DNA from: Rhabdornis inornatus
Taxonomy: Eukaryota; Chordata; Aves; Passeriformes; Rhabdornithidae
Reading direction: 5' to 3'
DNA: 64,000 nt
Assembly: GCA_013397075.1 (NCBI GenBank)
Contig: VWZS01009947.1
Span: forward strand, 1,488,001-1,552,000
Numbering within the stretch: the first letter of the stretch is position 1; every line of letters begins with the position of its first letter. Under the pieces are notes generated by a model. That model ran no database searches, had not been told where the DNA came from, and worked only from the letters and a program-made list of their open reading frames with translations. A program made the position numbers and the translations under genes. Positions 43,101-48,884 of the stretch are shown here, in pieces.

Positions 43101-45571
43101 CTTGTGAGGAAGAGGAGGACAAACAGTAACTTTGTGGCTTGTATGATTCTACACAGGAGGTAAGATGTGAGCTGTCCCAACAGCTACTGAATCTGCAAAG
43201 AGCTGCTGCTTCAAGTCCATGTGGTTCTCACACCCACTGTGTGAATATATATGCAGGCTAACACTTTGAAGGGCAAAACCTAACCCATGGATATCGAAGA
43301 CATATGTTTATGGGAATTTATTAAATGACAATTTGTTGAGGGACAATGTTGACGCAGCCCCAAGAGCCTAAACTGTTTAAAAATAAACTGAAACTGGGAG
43401 CAAGAAAATATTCAACCATAAGAATTTTTCAGATGGTCCTGGTGACAGCCAAAAAAAAAACCCTAACCCAACCAAACCCAAACAAAAATAAACAAACAGA
43501 AAAACCCAAACCAGAACCAAATTAAAAAAACAAAACCAAAAACAAATACAAAACAAAACAAAAAAAACAACCAAAAAAACAAAAACAAAAACAAAAAACA
43601 AAACAAAACAAAAAAAAAACCCTCAAGACACCAAAATTTTTCAATTTTGCAAGTGTTGGGATTAGTCAAACTTCGTGTAGAACAGCAGCTTCACATGAAA
43701 TCAGAATGATTTAAAACTTCATATCTTTTAGCAAATGTAAAAAATGGACAATACTTAGCACACCTCTATGTTGTGTAAGCAGGAAAAGAACCCCAATGAG
43801 GCAAAGTAAATTTTGTGATATAAAAATATCAATAAACAAACAAAACCCAAACAAATTTAGATGAAGGCTAAATTTGGCTTGTAACTGTAGAATTGAAGTT
43901 CTAAGAATTGACTTGTTTTATCAATGGAGATATTATCTGGCTGAGTTTTAAACGCTAAGTCAAATCTCTCTTAAGAGAAAAAATAACAACAATCAGATTC
44001 AACAACAGTAAAAGAACAATAATGCAATCAGAGAAGTTGAGTCACATCTTTTCACAACAGCCATACTGAATTTTGATAATTTACAAAAAGCACAGTTTAA
44101 CTCTTTCCTCCTCTTTATTTAATTGCTTCAAAACATCATGAAAGACAACACATACCACACAAAAATAATTAAAGCTTTCAGAGGTTCCACAGGTTTGAGA
44201 TCTGTACACTCTACAAACCCACTTAACCCAATATTTTAAACATCCAAACATAAATAAAGCACTGAAAACCAATATTGCATAGTGAGTCTTTCAGACATTT
44301 TTGTAGTATTTAAATGGTGCAGGATTAATCTTCCTTCTTATTACTAACAATATGCTAATTTTCAAAATGCTCCTATAAGTTACACATTTTTGCAGAATCT
44401 TTGAAATTTCAGTGTGAACTTGCCTAACAAACAAAAGTGTAAATCTGCCAGGAAACTTAGAGGAAAAATTTAGTCAGGTATCCTTTTAGATTGATTGCGT
44501 GCCTTAATAATCACATTTTCTGGCAGAAACAATCAAAATGATGGATAAAACTCCCTATCAAAGGGGTAATCTGATACATATTTTAACTAATAATTTAAAT
44601 CAACAGGCATACAGAACAGACTCACCGAAGGGACGTCCAATATCATTTCTTCCACAGTTGGTAAGTCTAAGCCTACCCCAGCACTGAGAGCTTCAAATAC
44701 ATATTTATATGAAGCATTAATTTTTGCTCTTCGATCTTCTCTTGCTTTTTCATATTGAATCTAAAACAAACAAACTTTCAAGCTAAAAATGCACAAAGTA
44801 ATCACAATGACCTGCTACCTAACTTGCAACTAATCCTGAAATCTACTATCTTGTATTTACAGCTGCAAAATGCCCTAATCTTTAAAAATACCTAAATTTT
44901 CAGAGGCTAACAGAAGAACAAATTGTTAAGCACATTATAAGATGTGAAGTCAAATCTGAGGATATATCAAGGAAAAACAAATATTAAGAAGAGTACAGTT
45001 AGATTTCAAGATTTTTATGTGACATTAACTGGTTTCCTTGTTCATGATCAAAATTTCAATTTATTAAATTAATATAGAAAGGTTAAAACATCCATTTAAA
45101 ATAAAGTATCTAGGGTGGGTAAATATTTGCAGGAGCTAAGCTGAGTATAGATTTGCTTCAATGTAAATTATTCAGTTAATATCTCCTGCTTCCGACTTCT
45201 ATTACTTTAAAATTTTAAAATATTACAAACATGGAAAAAAAGACTCACTTTCTGCCAGAAGTCATTTGGTAAAAGAACTGAGTCTAAACAAAAATAAAAT
45301 AAATAAATAAAAAGTTTAAACTAATGATTAAGATAAACTGAATTTAATAATCAAAGGAAAGAATCAGAAACTTATACCTTTCTTGCTTTGTAACTCTGCA
45401 CGCTCGGAACTCCACTAGGGCGGTAAAACTTAGTCACACTTTGACTTCCAAAAGAACGAGACGAAGAGGAAAGGCTCATTAATCGTTGAGCAGTTTGAGA
45501 AGATCTGGTTATATCTTCTCCAGTGGCTGAACCTTTTTTAGCATTTTTTTGTACTCCCGCCATTCTAAAAT
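943..45571 (-). CDS. DNAH8: DNAH8, dynein axonemal heavy chain 8 (5' third; continues past base 1)
   Basis: Axonemal outer-dynein-arm heavy chain that converts ATP hydrolysis into sliding of ciliary and flagellar doublets; the family member DNAH8 is mainly a sperm-flagellum motor. I assembled 34 minus-strand coding exons whose phases close exactly into 1538 codons. The series aligns throughout with the paralogue DNAH5, for example AGKILWVRQLF, FVNFDPQILEI-like, RPLTDLDDVRLAMEAL, GERLFGLPVTEY and FCLRNIMEAPILK. Residues about 105-700 match the DHC_N1 tail and residues from about 1380 start the DHC_N2 linker; no P-loop is reached, so the motor lies off the left edge. DNAH8 is preferred over DNAH5 because GLO1 lies head-to-head next door, as in mammals. 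The start is the ATG at 45563, the first in frame after a splice acceptor. No long acidic N-terminal extension was seen. Two exons occur twice (see 16045-20499). Confidence 0.95.
2353..2490 (-). CDS. DNAH8: DNAH8 coding exon 33
   Basis: Residues 1412-1457, KELGLLQKLYGLYDTVISTI followed by NGYYDILWTEIDIEK, phase 2 in and 2 out. Acceptor TTTCCCAG and donor GCAG|GTATGT. Matches the YYDILWSEVNIEKI linker block. Confidence 0.94.
3391..3491 (-). CDS. DNAH8: DNAH8 coding exon 32
   Basis: Residues 1379-1411, ANFDDLWRKFITYSSGERLF followed by GLPVTEYNILHKV, phase 0 in and 2 out. The acceptor ACAATCAG lacks a strong pyrimidine tract but gives exact spacing to DNAH5. This begins the linker (DHC_N2). Confidence 0.88.
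4383..4445 (-). CDS. DNAH8: DNAH8 coding exon 31 (21 codons)
   Basis: Residues 1358-1378, EGPMVPSIPPQEASKRLQIF plus Q, phase 0-0. It matches [21 protein letters not shown] in DNAH5. The acceptor TTTGAAAG is a poor match to consensus but is fixed by the alignment. Confidence 0.88.
5015..5128 (-). CDS. DNAH8: DNAH8 coding exon 30
   Basis: Residues 1320-1357 (38 codons, phase 0-0), IAVQDELVEVQPKFKSDLLE followed by AVAVFREDVSNFETAYEM. Donor ATG|GTAAAT. Confidence 0.92.
6103..6207 (-). CDS. DNAH8: DNAH8 coding exon 29
   Basis: Residues 1285-1319, EAYGILHTFQVEVTKEESDG followed by VDSMRYAFNKLKTQA, phase 0-0. Acceptor TTTAATCTAG and donor GCA|GTAAGT. Confidence 0.9.
6780..6990 (-). mobile_element. 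CR1 LINE fragment, antisense
   Basis: The strings GCCCAGCACTGGACACAGCA and CCCTCAACCTGCTGGCAACA are typical of CR1 read in reverse. The copy is degraded and lies in the intron between coding exons 28 and 29. The rest of that intron (6991-8261) is unremarkable apart from a segment at 7420-7490 similar to the end of exon 32. Confidence 0.65.
7420..7490. repeat. Diverged copy of the exon-32 3' junction region
   Basis: By eye about three quarters of positions match 3322-3392 over 70 bases, including the run CTAAGACTTTCTAACAT and the splice-donor environment of coding exon 32. It is either an old intragenic duplication or an unrecognised shared repeat. Confidence 0.5.
8262..8497 (-). CDS. DNAH8: DNAH8 coding exon 28
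   Basis: Residues 1206-1284, with KALEIEANSWKMVLCRYLNE, INRLSRPLTDLDDVRLAMEA and DIDISMGPIE. Phase 1 in and 0 out. The RPLTDLDDVR...AL motif is a diagnostic block of axonemal heavy-chain tails. Confidence 0.95.
8498..10280 (-). other. DNAH8: DNAH8 intron, unique part
   Basis: Part of the intron between coding exons 27 and 28, upstream (in plus coordinates) of the CR1 copy. I see no further exon in it; short open frames at 9284-9775 show no family resemblance. Confidence 0.6.
10320..11357 (+). mobile_element. CR1 LINE, 3' half (end of RT domain plus 3' UTR)
   Basis: In plus orientation the stretch carries decayed reverse-transcriptase C-terminal sequence (FNTFINDLDVE-like, then an LLENIQRRAMKMVKGLE-like segment). 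The CR1 3' end follows, with GAACAGGCTCCCCAAAGAAG and the terminal ATTCTGTG-type octamer at 11343-11357. Frames are broken by stops and small indels, so it is a dead 5'-truncated copy in a DNAH8 intron. Confidence 0.92.
11407..11533 (-). CDS. DNAH8: DNAH8 coding exon 27
   Basis: Residues 1164-1205, EFFATGPSLSEIKEEIVHYD followed by TFEQEMKNLKPTIRLGPIEL. Phase 0 in and 1 out. The donor GTATGA is 50 bases from the 3' end of a CR1 copy in the next intron. Confidence 0.92.
12265..12930 (-). mobile_element. CR1 LINE fragment, antisense (endonuclease region)
   Basis: On the minus strand the segment reads through CR1 ORF2 endonuclease sequence: a GDIIVGVSYRLPDQ-like motif appears around 12600-12650 and ATATCTGTTGGAGTAAC around 12510. 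It is interrupted by stops. It sits in the DNAH8 intron between coding exons 26 and 27. Confidence 0.8.
13182..13375 (-). CDS. DNAH8: DNAH8 coding exon 26
   Basis: Residues 1099-1163, with DDTVIRKIKNFYAGVAENEV and VLQVFDKYKVLWTEDKDTKFQ split across the end. Phase 1 in and 0 out, donor CAG|GTCAGT. Confidence 0.92.
13376..14954 (-). other. DNAH8: DNAH8 intron
   Basis: Unique AT-rich intron between coding exons 25 and 26. No repeat family or exon recognised; the 87-codon open frame at 14368-14631 has no visible dynein similarity. Confidence 0.6.
14955..15150 (-). CDS. DNAH8: DNAH8 coding exon 25
   Basis: Residues 1034-1098, VIVPSLDDIQQAINRMIHLT, then NRGVAQWGQRHLQK and a basic Gly/Lys tail (SQGKKNKKGE). 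Phase 0 in and 1 out. I chose donor AAA|GTAGGT over the nearby TAG|GTATTT because only it keeps the next exon open. Confidence 0.9.
16380..16440 (-). CDS. DNAH8: DNAH8 coding exon 24 (copy A, duplicate)
   Basis: Identical to 18696-18756 within the exon. It runs directly in phase into coding exon 25, so one of the two copies is certainly genuine; which one cannot be told from sequence alone. Confidence 0.5.
17418..17524 (-). CDS. DNAH8: DNAH8 coding exon 23 (copy A, duplicate)
   Basis: Identical in sequence and splice sites to 19734-19840. Together with 16380-16440 it would add 56 codons in frame if the duplication were real. N bases at both ends of the block argue that it is an assembly copy, not a second exon. 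Confidence 0.45.
18308..18357. repeat. (ATT)n/(AAT)n microsatellite, self-complementary
   Basis: A run of TTA/ATT triplets switches to AAT triplets at its centre, so the two halves can pair as a hairpin. It lies between the two tandem blocks, just before the second one. Confidence 0.85.
18696..18756 (-). CDS. DNAH8: DNAH8 coding exon 24 (copy B)
   Basis: Residues 1013-1033, KSEDIPPFLKAEVHLDIPNL, 61 bases, phase 2 in and 0 out. It matches the LPIFRASVTLAIPNI block of DNAH5. Its second copy is at 16380-16440. Confidence 0.88.
19734..19840 (-). CDS. DNAH8: DNAH8 coding exon 23 (copy B)
   Basis: Residues 978-1012, NCKDLLAYFSRRLLISLQKA followed by TRMSLDRIKRRMSVP, phase 0 in and 2 out. Acceptor TTATTACAG and donor CAAT|GTAAGT. 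An identical copy lies 2316 bases downstream on the plus coordinate at 17418-17524. Confidence 0.88.
20783..20889 (-). CDS. DNAH8: DNAH8 coding exon 22 (charged linker)
   Basis: Residues 942-977, a Lys/Glu-rich low-complexity segment (FERKEKEKEKTAEGPRSDDS and onward), phase 1 in and 0 out. The acceptor follows an unusually long T tract on the minus strand. DNAH5 also has a charged insertion here. Confidence 0.85.
21920..22049 (-). CDS. DNAH8: DNAH8 coding exon 21
   Basis: Residues 899-941, NYTKECAELLNSKSMHVEDA followed by VQYLIDLLEKNYEF, phase 0 in and 1 out. Donor CAAG|GTAGTT. Confidence 0.88.
22791..22910 (-). CDS. DNAH8: DNAH8 coding exon 20
   Basis: Residues 859-898 (40 codons, phase 0-0), VTVISDVQIGSILKEISSTS onward. 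Acceptor CTTTTTAG and donor GAG|GTGTGT. Confidence 0.88.
23243..23359 (-). CDS. DNAH8: DNAH8 coding exon 19
   Basis: Residues 820-858 (39 codons, phase 0-0), MEGVLRQGLTLLTWSSVTLE onward. Matches the EALQPGLAALTWTSLNIE block of DNAH5. Confidence 0.92.
23899..23936. repeat. (CTAT)n tetranucleotide microsatellite
   Basis: About nine tandem CTAT/CTGT units in the intron between coding exons 18 and 19. Confidence 0.85.
24120..24200 (-). CDS. DNAH8: DNAH8 coding exon 18
   Basis: Residues 793-819 (27 codons, phase 0-0), GLIQSYEDLHKATPNVFVNL followed by LSPQIEK. Donor AAG|GTTGGT is weak but plausible. Confidence 0.82.
25131..25318 (-). CDS. DNAH8: DNAH8 coding exon 17
   Basis: Residues 730-792, with FVRHPTTEKFLVNFDPQILE and IVRETKCMIKLGLEVPEQA, phase 1 in and 0 out. 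Near-identical in pattern to the VNFDPQI...RETECM...GLEV block of DNAH5. Confidence 0.94.
26023..26158 (-). CDS. DNAH8: DNAH8 coding exon 16
   Basis: Residues 685-729, with EGKAVVQSYNKLAYVLVEFE and VVYHSAWMKEMSQLQY, phase 0 in and 1 out. The acceptor is GTTTTAATAG. A nearer CATTCAG would put a stop in the frame and was rejected. Confidence 0.9.
26902..27021 (-). CDS. DNAH8: DNAH8 coding exon 15
   Basis: Residues 645-684 (40 codons, phase 0-0), LYQTQKDDPPLSRNMPPTAG followed by KILWVRQLFRRV. This is one of the most conserved tail motifs of outer-arm heavy chains. Donor CAC|GTAAGT. Confidence 0.94.
27022..29135 (-). other. DNAH8: DNAH8 intron
   Basis: About 2.1 kb between coding exons 14 and 15. 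Segments near 27265-27520 and 27960-28280 are less AT-rich than the surroundings and may be old repeat remnants, but I cannot name a family. Confidence 0.5.
29136..29235 (-). CDS. DNAH8: DNAH8 coding exon 14
   Basis: Residues 611-644, FQNLNMPCLQEETAHTVGCI followed by LQHYAAELEATKE, phase 2 in and 0 out. Donor GAG|GTATTT. Confidence 0.88.
29683..29759 (-). CDS. DNAH8: DNAH8 coding exon 13
   Basis: Residues 586-610, TQLQTFMRTCFRKIVSSQNS followed by LQLLQ, phase 0 in and 2 out. Acceptor ATTCTTTAG and donor AAAG|GTATTG. Confidence 0.85.
30285..30482 (-). CDS. DNAH8: DNAH8 coding exon 12
   Basis: Residues 520-585 (66 codons, phase 0-0), IMKMIAIEENFNALTQCAVE to FDVDFVKFMSEVERLE. Donor GAG|GTAAGT. 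It is tail helical-bundle sequence. Confidence 0.92.
31415..31561 (-). CDS. DNAH8: DNAH8 coding exon 11
   Basis: Residues 471-519 (49 codons, phase 0-0), with LLKEYQKCFRESKQ and VSEVYIFGKSEAFCRRLEK. Acceptor CTTTTTAG and donor AAA|GTGAGT. Confidence 0.92.
31825..32285 (+). mobile_element. CR1 LINE fragment (RT C-terminal region), long open frame
   Basis: Plus-strand frame 31848-32321 reads CR1 reverse transcriptase from GPVLFNIF through ERDLGVLVDGRLSMSQQCAH to SRTRKVILPLYS-like sequence. It aligns throughout with the CR1 RT C-terminus, but the catalytic FADD is FADV. The element breaks off after the LPLYS block with no 3' UTR. It is an inactive fragment inside the DNAH8 intron between coding exons 10 and 11. 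Confidence 0.9.
32846..32947 (-). CDS. DNAH8: DNAH8 coding exon 10
   Basis: Residues 437-470, VTNQMVTTCKAYITDAGLNR onward, phase 0-0. The donor AAT|GTTTGT is non-consensus at +3 and +4 but is needed to join KIN to ECIS in the next exon in line with DNAH5. Confidence 0.85.
33625..34075 (+). mobile_element. Solo LTR-like element, plus orientation
   Basis: The segment has a promoter-like CTATAAATG near 33919, then a poly(A)-like ATTAAAG near 33992 and a short U5-like tail. It is distinctly GC-richer than its intron. This order and spacing is that of an avian endogenous-retrovirus LTR. Ends are approximate, no target-site duplication was found and no internal viral genes flank it. Confidence 0.55.
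34076..35198 (-). other. DNAH8: DNAH8 intron
   Basis: Intron sequence between coding exons 9 and 10, beyond the LTR-like element. Nothing further recognised. Confidence 0.6.
35199..35306 (-). CDS. DNAH8: DNAH8 coding exon 9
   Basis: Residues 401-436, VLMTQGIPNLMKTVQMIHRV followed by SKYYNTSDKITSLLIK, phase 0-0. I chose the acceptor CTGCTTTTGAG over an internal ACACAG because it keeps the spacing to DNAH5 exact and has a better pyrimidine tract. Confidence 0.88.
35307..37715 (-). other. DNAH8: DNAH8 intron
   Basis: 2.4-kb intron between coding exons 8 and 9. AT-rich, with an ATT/ATA-rich patch near 37440-37500. No exon or repeat family recognised, and the spacing to DNAH5 leaves no missing residues here. 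Confidence 0.65.
37716..37829 (-). CDS. DNAH8: DNAH8 coding exon 8
   Basis: Residues 363-400 (38 codons, phase 0-0), TWQELDGRITDAANESKDNV followed by KYLSTLEK. It matches the dynein tail ITDATNEAKDNVKYL block. Confidence 0.93.
38185..38361 (-). CDS. DNAH8: DNAH8 coding exon 7
   Basis: Residues 304-362 (59 codons, phase 0-0), containing GPLMELENWKYTSAKLNFII and ending KVAHSKILK. Clear DHC_N1 match: DNAH5 has [20 protein letters not shown] here. Confidence 0.93.
39342..39505 (-). CDS. DNAH8: DNAH8 coding exon 6
   Basis: Residues 249-303, ending LEEVLMIWYKQIEH, phase 1 in and 0 out. Acceptor TTTTCTCAG and donor CAT|GTAAGT. The IWYKQIE motif matches the VWIKQTEQ of DNAH5. Confidence 0.9.
39866..40055 (-). 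CDS. DNAH8: DNAH8 coding exon 5
   Basis: Residues 186-248, EVSFGVLDATDGLLPGVKDV onward, phase 0 in and 1 out, donor GGAG|GTAAGC. It matches the QEVSFNMLDAADGGLL region of DNAH5 and belongs to DHC_N1. Confidence 0.9.
40056..41415 (-). other. DNAH8: DNAH8 intron
   Basis: Intron between coding exons 4 and 5. AT-rich with TTAAT/AATTA runs at 40830-40890; nothing else seen. Confidence 0.6.
41416..41564 (-). CDS. DNAH8: DNAH8 coding exon 4
   Basis: Residues 136-185, with KIWQFYLERTPDKIIGLCLY followed by FVRYKND, phase 1 in and 0 out. Acceptor CTTTTCAG and donor GAG|GTACTC. Confidence 0.88.
42399..42483 (-). CDS. DNAH8: DNAH8 coding exon 3
   Basis: Residues 108-135, FDAFDSFFAKGGRKSLIIFY onward, phase 0 in and 1 out, donor ATAG|GTAAAT. 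The block matches the DNAH5 LFAVGG...FYYQD region. Confidence 0.85.
42484..44625 (-). other. DNAH8: DNAH8 intron
   Basis: Intron between coding exons 2 and 3. Holds the A/C-rich tract at 43449-43622 and no recognised exon. The hydrophobic open frames on the minus strand there are translations of the low-complexity tract, not proteins. Confidence 0.65.
43449..43622. repeat. CAAAA-rich low-complexity tract
   Basis: About 175 bases built almost only of A and C in drifting CAAAA, CCAAA and CAAAAA units. On the transcribed strand of DNAH8 it is a T/G-rich tract. Confidence 0.85.
44626..44760 (-). CDS. DNAH8: DNAH8 coding exon 2
   Basis: Residues 63-107, starting IQYEKAREDRRAKINASYKY, phase 0 in and 0 out. 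Acceptor TTGTTTTAG and donor TCG|GTGAGT. It aligns with the DNAH5 segment that begins the conserved tail. Confidence 0.88.
45249..45283 (-). other. Candidate 35-nt alternative DNAH8 microexon
   Basis: Bounded by TTTTTGTTTAG and AAA|GTGAGT, and readable as DSVLLPNDFWQK with a phase-1 entry and phase-0 exit into coding exon 2. Coding exon 1 ends in phase 0, so inserting it there shifts the frame and leads to a stop in coding exon 2. It would suit a different upstream exon or act as a poison exon. Confidence 0.35.
45378..45571 (-). CDS. DNAH8: DNAH8 coding exon 1 (start codon at 45563)
   Basis: The exon opens 8 bases before the ATG after an AAATTTCAG acceptor, so at least one noncoding exon lies upstream. 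It encodes residues 1-62, starting MAGVQKNAKKGSATGED and ending VQSYKARK. This basic, Ser-rich, probably disordered leader precedes the dynein tail. The donor is AAG|GTATAAGT, phase 0. Confidence 0.85.
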
Positions 45572-45603
45572 CTGAAATTTGAAGAGAAGATTATGTTCAT
45601 AAC

Positions 45604-45694
45604 AATCCAGATATTTCAAGTCTACCTTTTCAAGGCAGAAAGACTTTTCAAGTCTTATTTCAATAATCCAGACATTTCAAGTCTACCTTTTCAA
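45604..45694. repeat. 60-base local tandem repeat
   Basis: A 31-base segment at 45604-45634 recurs at 45664-45694 with a single visible change (AGATATTTC against AGACATTTC). It lies in the DNAH8 5' UTR intron, just upstream of the first coding exon. Confidence 0.75.
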
Positions 45695-46980
45695 GAAGAC
45701 AGGAGCTTCGCAAAACTGGCTTTCCAGGTGTATAAATTTGATAGTCTCATCAAGTCCTCTTCCAGTTCTTAAAATACCAGGCATTTCTATACATTTTTAT
45801 GATAGGTTAAAAATGTCAAGATGAAGATTGAGACATTTTTTAAATACAATTTTTCATACATGTGCATTTTGTGGATTGAATGCCTCTCTATATATGTTTT
45901 AAAATAGAAATAATTTCAGCGAATATCTGAATTACTGAGACATAGAAATTGCTTCAAATACGAATGACTTATTTAAATTTTAGTATCTAAAATATATACC
46001 CAAATTCAGCAACTGACCTTACAAAAAGACTTGCATACACAGAAATTGCTATTCTGCTCAGTGTACTATTACGATAAGGATCAAGATAACTAACAAGAAT
46101 TCCTTAGTAGTAGATATGAGGCCTAAGGACAGCCTACCACTGCTGTAACTGTATACTCTCTTAGACACTATTACCTGATTTGGGAAATAAAAAAATCAAA
46201 GGTGAGGCTGACATGAAAAACAACACCTGAAAAGCAACACCTGGTAGTAAATTACTAGCTCCTTATTTTTGCCCATGTAATAGGTGACAAACTGGCTGAT
46301 GTTCTATGGTTTTAGACATGCAATCATATGCTATAGAAAGTGTTCATTTCTTTCTTGATGTAAACGTACCACCAACCCCCCCCCCAGAAAAGAAAAAAAG
46401 TAAGTTAATTATATTTATTTCTTTTCCTTCATGCTTCTATGACTGGCCTGGTCATCTACAAGGTTAGCAGAGGTACTTTCCTCTTTGATTATTCCACTCA
46501 AGTGTAATAGGTTGGATGCTAATTTCCTTGCCTTTTAACTGGCTCGCTTTTAGCTGATACTTTCCCCTAAAGCACATGATGAAAGAGATGGGGATCTCGC
46601 AGCTTTCTTTAAAAAACCCACAAAGACTGTATTGTACCCTGGCATCTTCCCAGACTCTCCAAAATCTATACTCAAGATAGCTGGTGGCTCTGGTGAGATT
46701 CTCACACTTTTCAAAAACCTGCATGAGCTCCATCTGCCCACCGGCTGGAATAACAAACATGCTTTTACGTCAAAAACTCCTTTCCTGCCCTCCAGGATGC
46801 CCCAAACCTTCTCTACAGGACCTGTTCATTCAAGGAAAGTAGGTCTGACTTCCAGCGTGCATCATCTTAGGAGGACTGAAGGAGAAAGAGAGGGAAGGAG
46901 AAGCGGAGGATTCCCAAGAACTAAGCGTTGGCAATACAGCCTTTCAGCTCTCTTCTGAAAAGCTGAGCTGCTTTAAGGCC
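45695..46980 (-). other. DNAH8: DNAH8 5' UTR intron
   Basis: Between the first coding exon and the CpG island. The part at 46440-46960 is richer in GC and has open frames on both strands without recognisable domains; it could hold an extra noncoding exon. Confidence 0.45.
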
Positions 46981-47026
46981 GCACTTCAGCTTTGACACAG
47001 AGATGCAGGCGAACATCCTCACTGAC

Positions 47027-47340
47027 CTGGCCGGAGCTGTGTCTCCTCACAGGGCGGGCAGCGCAGCGCCCACCGGCGCTCCCCGAAGCGGGCGGAGCGG
47101 GCAGGCTCCTGCCGGTTCGGCGGAGGGGTGGGGGCCGGTGCCGGTACCGGGAGCCCGTAACCGGTGCGGGGCGGGCTCGGGGCGGCGGCTCCAACGCCCG
47201 CCCGGGAGCCCCGCCCGCGGGGCTCAGAGAGCGCTGCCGGCGCTCGCCCGCCGTGCCCGCGCACGGCCGGCCAAAATCCGACCCCCGGCATCCGAACCGT
47301 CATTCCAGCGTGAAGGTCTCGTGCACCTGGCATCCGCTTG
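47027..47340 (-). promoter_or_regulatory. DNAH8: CpG island, probable DNAH8 promoter and 5' UTR exon
   Basis: Sharp rise in GC and CpG from about 47040 to 47350 against AT-rich flanks. On the minus strand a donor GGCCAG|GTCAGT at 47027 could splice this noncoding exon to the acceptor at 45572. No TATA box seen. The open frames crossing it on both strands are typical CpG-island artefacts. Confidence 0.6.
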
Positions 47341-47574
47341 CGCGCGCGGTCGGTGTGGTTAAAAGTGCCTATGGAAGTTACTTGGGTTGCTCAGACAGCT
47401 CTGTGCTGCGAAAGTGCTTTGCTCTCGATTATAAAACGTGTGGAGTTCTAAATTTTTTCCCCACACGGTGTATTCAATCCTGGTTTTCATTCTGCGTTTT
47501 TGAGAGAAATGTTATCCTTCACTCTTAGGCCTTGAAATATTTTTATGCGAAAGGACAGTGCATAACTCCAGAGG

Positions 47575-47960
47575 GTGAAGAGACGACTGAAAGGGGGCCT
47601 CATAATGTGTATAAATATCTAGAAGGGGGGTGGGAGGGGAGTGCCAAGAGGATGTTTCAAGGCTCTTCTCTATAGAGAAAGATATCTCTATATAAGATAT
47701 CTCTTATCTCTAAGCAATAAGGGATAAAAGGCAGAAAGTGATGCACAGGAAGTTCCACCTGAATATGAGGAAGTTCTGCATGTGAGGGTGACTGAGCCCT
47801 GGAACAGATTGCCCAGAGGGGTTGTGGAGTGTCCCTCACTGGAGATATTAAAAAACCATCTGGACACAATCCATGTACTCTAGGAAAACACTGTGTGAGC
47901 AGGGAGATTGGAACAGATCCACTGTGGTCCCTTCCAATCTGCCCAATTCTGTGACAAACA
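47575..47960 (+). mobile_element. CR1 LINE 3' end
   Basis: Typical CR1 3' sequence: AGGAAGTTCCACCTGAATAT, CCCTGGAACAGATTGCCCAG, and the end GGTCCCTTCCAATCTGCCCA followed by ATTCTGTGA. It holds an inserted AT-rich palindromic patch (GATATCTC units) at 47670-47715. 5'-truncated. Confidence 0.9.
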
Positions 47961-48279
47961 CTATTTGAAATCTTTTCCCAGCACTTGGAGGCAAAAGCAG
48001 AAATCAACCTCTTTCAATACTAAACCACAGCTGCCATGAGTACGATAAGAAGGCAAGGCCAGGATTCCCAAACAGCCTGATACTGTCTGGACTTACAAAA
48101 GCAGCACCATTCCAGTGGAGGTGGGTTATCAGCTGTGTCTCCTCTGGCCCTGGTGTGGTACCCTTGGCCTCTCAGTGGCAACCGGAGTGATGCATCCTCA
48201 GGTCACCGTAGGGGATCCTCACTTCCGTGCCACGTTTCAGCTAAGTAATGCCACAGTTAGGGAAGATCCTTCCCTTTGG

Positions 48280-48780
48280 TCCTTATGTTGTCCTGAACCC
48301 TGGCTCATTACCTGTGCAGCATCAATTCACACATGGAGGCAAGATATTTCTATTTTTTATTCTGGTTTTCTCCAAGTAGGGAGCTGGGTGGTAATGCACA
48401 AAATGCTGGCTCCCCAATAATTAAAACTTTACAGTATTTATAAATTTCAACAAACAAAGGCCTCAGCATTCATTGGTTACAAATTACATAACTTTGCTAT
48501 TAATTAGTGCTCAACCCTGCATTTGCTAGTTGTATCTATCACTTCTAATGCTAATTAGTCCACGGGTGCAATTCTTCCTTCCATTTGAGTAGGTGGTCAA
48601 TGAGCCAGTGGTCACGATTGCCCATTGCTGGGATTACCTTTTTCCCACTTACTGCTCAGTTTGCTGACTTCACTCTTGGTGGCTCTCGTCCAGAGAGCCC
48701 ATTCATTTTAGGATTGTCTTCTCTTTTCCTTAAAACAAGATTAGCCAAGTCGATGACGTTCACAACGTAGTTGTTAAATC
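48280..48780 (-). mobile_element. LTR-like element, antisense, between the two promoters
   Basis: Read on the minus strand, the segment has a TATA-type TTTATAAATA near 48440. An AATAAAAAA poly(A)-type signal follows about 85 bases downstream, near 48350, and then a U5-like stretch ending near ACA. That is the layout of a retroviral-type LTR. No gag, pol or env sequence adjoins it. Ends are approximate. It ends about 100 bases before the GLO1 CpG island and points towards DNAH8. Confidence 0.6.
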
Positions 48781-48884
48781 ATAACTGTGCAGATATAGCT
48801 ACTGGCTAACAGCAAAACAAAAATGGAAAAGTTTGATTCAGAGCTTGAGGGGCTCGCTATGAGTTAGGCATGAACTAGCAGACC

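Noticed and set aside
43377..43669. Two long hydrophobic open frames on the minus strand (Phe/Leu/Val-rich)
   Set aside because: They are translations of the CAAAA-rich low-complexity tract and have no start context, splice sites or homology.
46973..47528. Overlapping Arg/Ala/Pro/Gly-rich open frames on both strands
   Set aside because: Long frames on both strands are expected in CpG islands where stop codons are rare; no domain is visible.
47670..47715. AT-rich palindromic patch with GATATCTC units
   Set aside because: Considered as a protein-binding operator, but it is a simple-sequence expansion inside a CR1 3' end.
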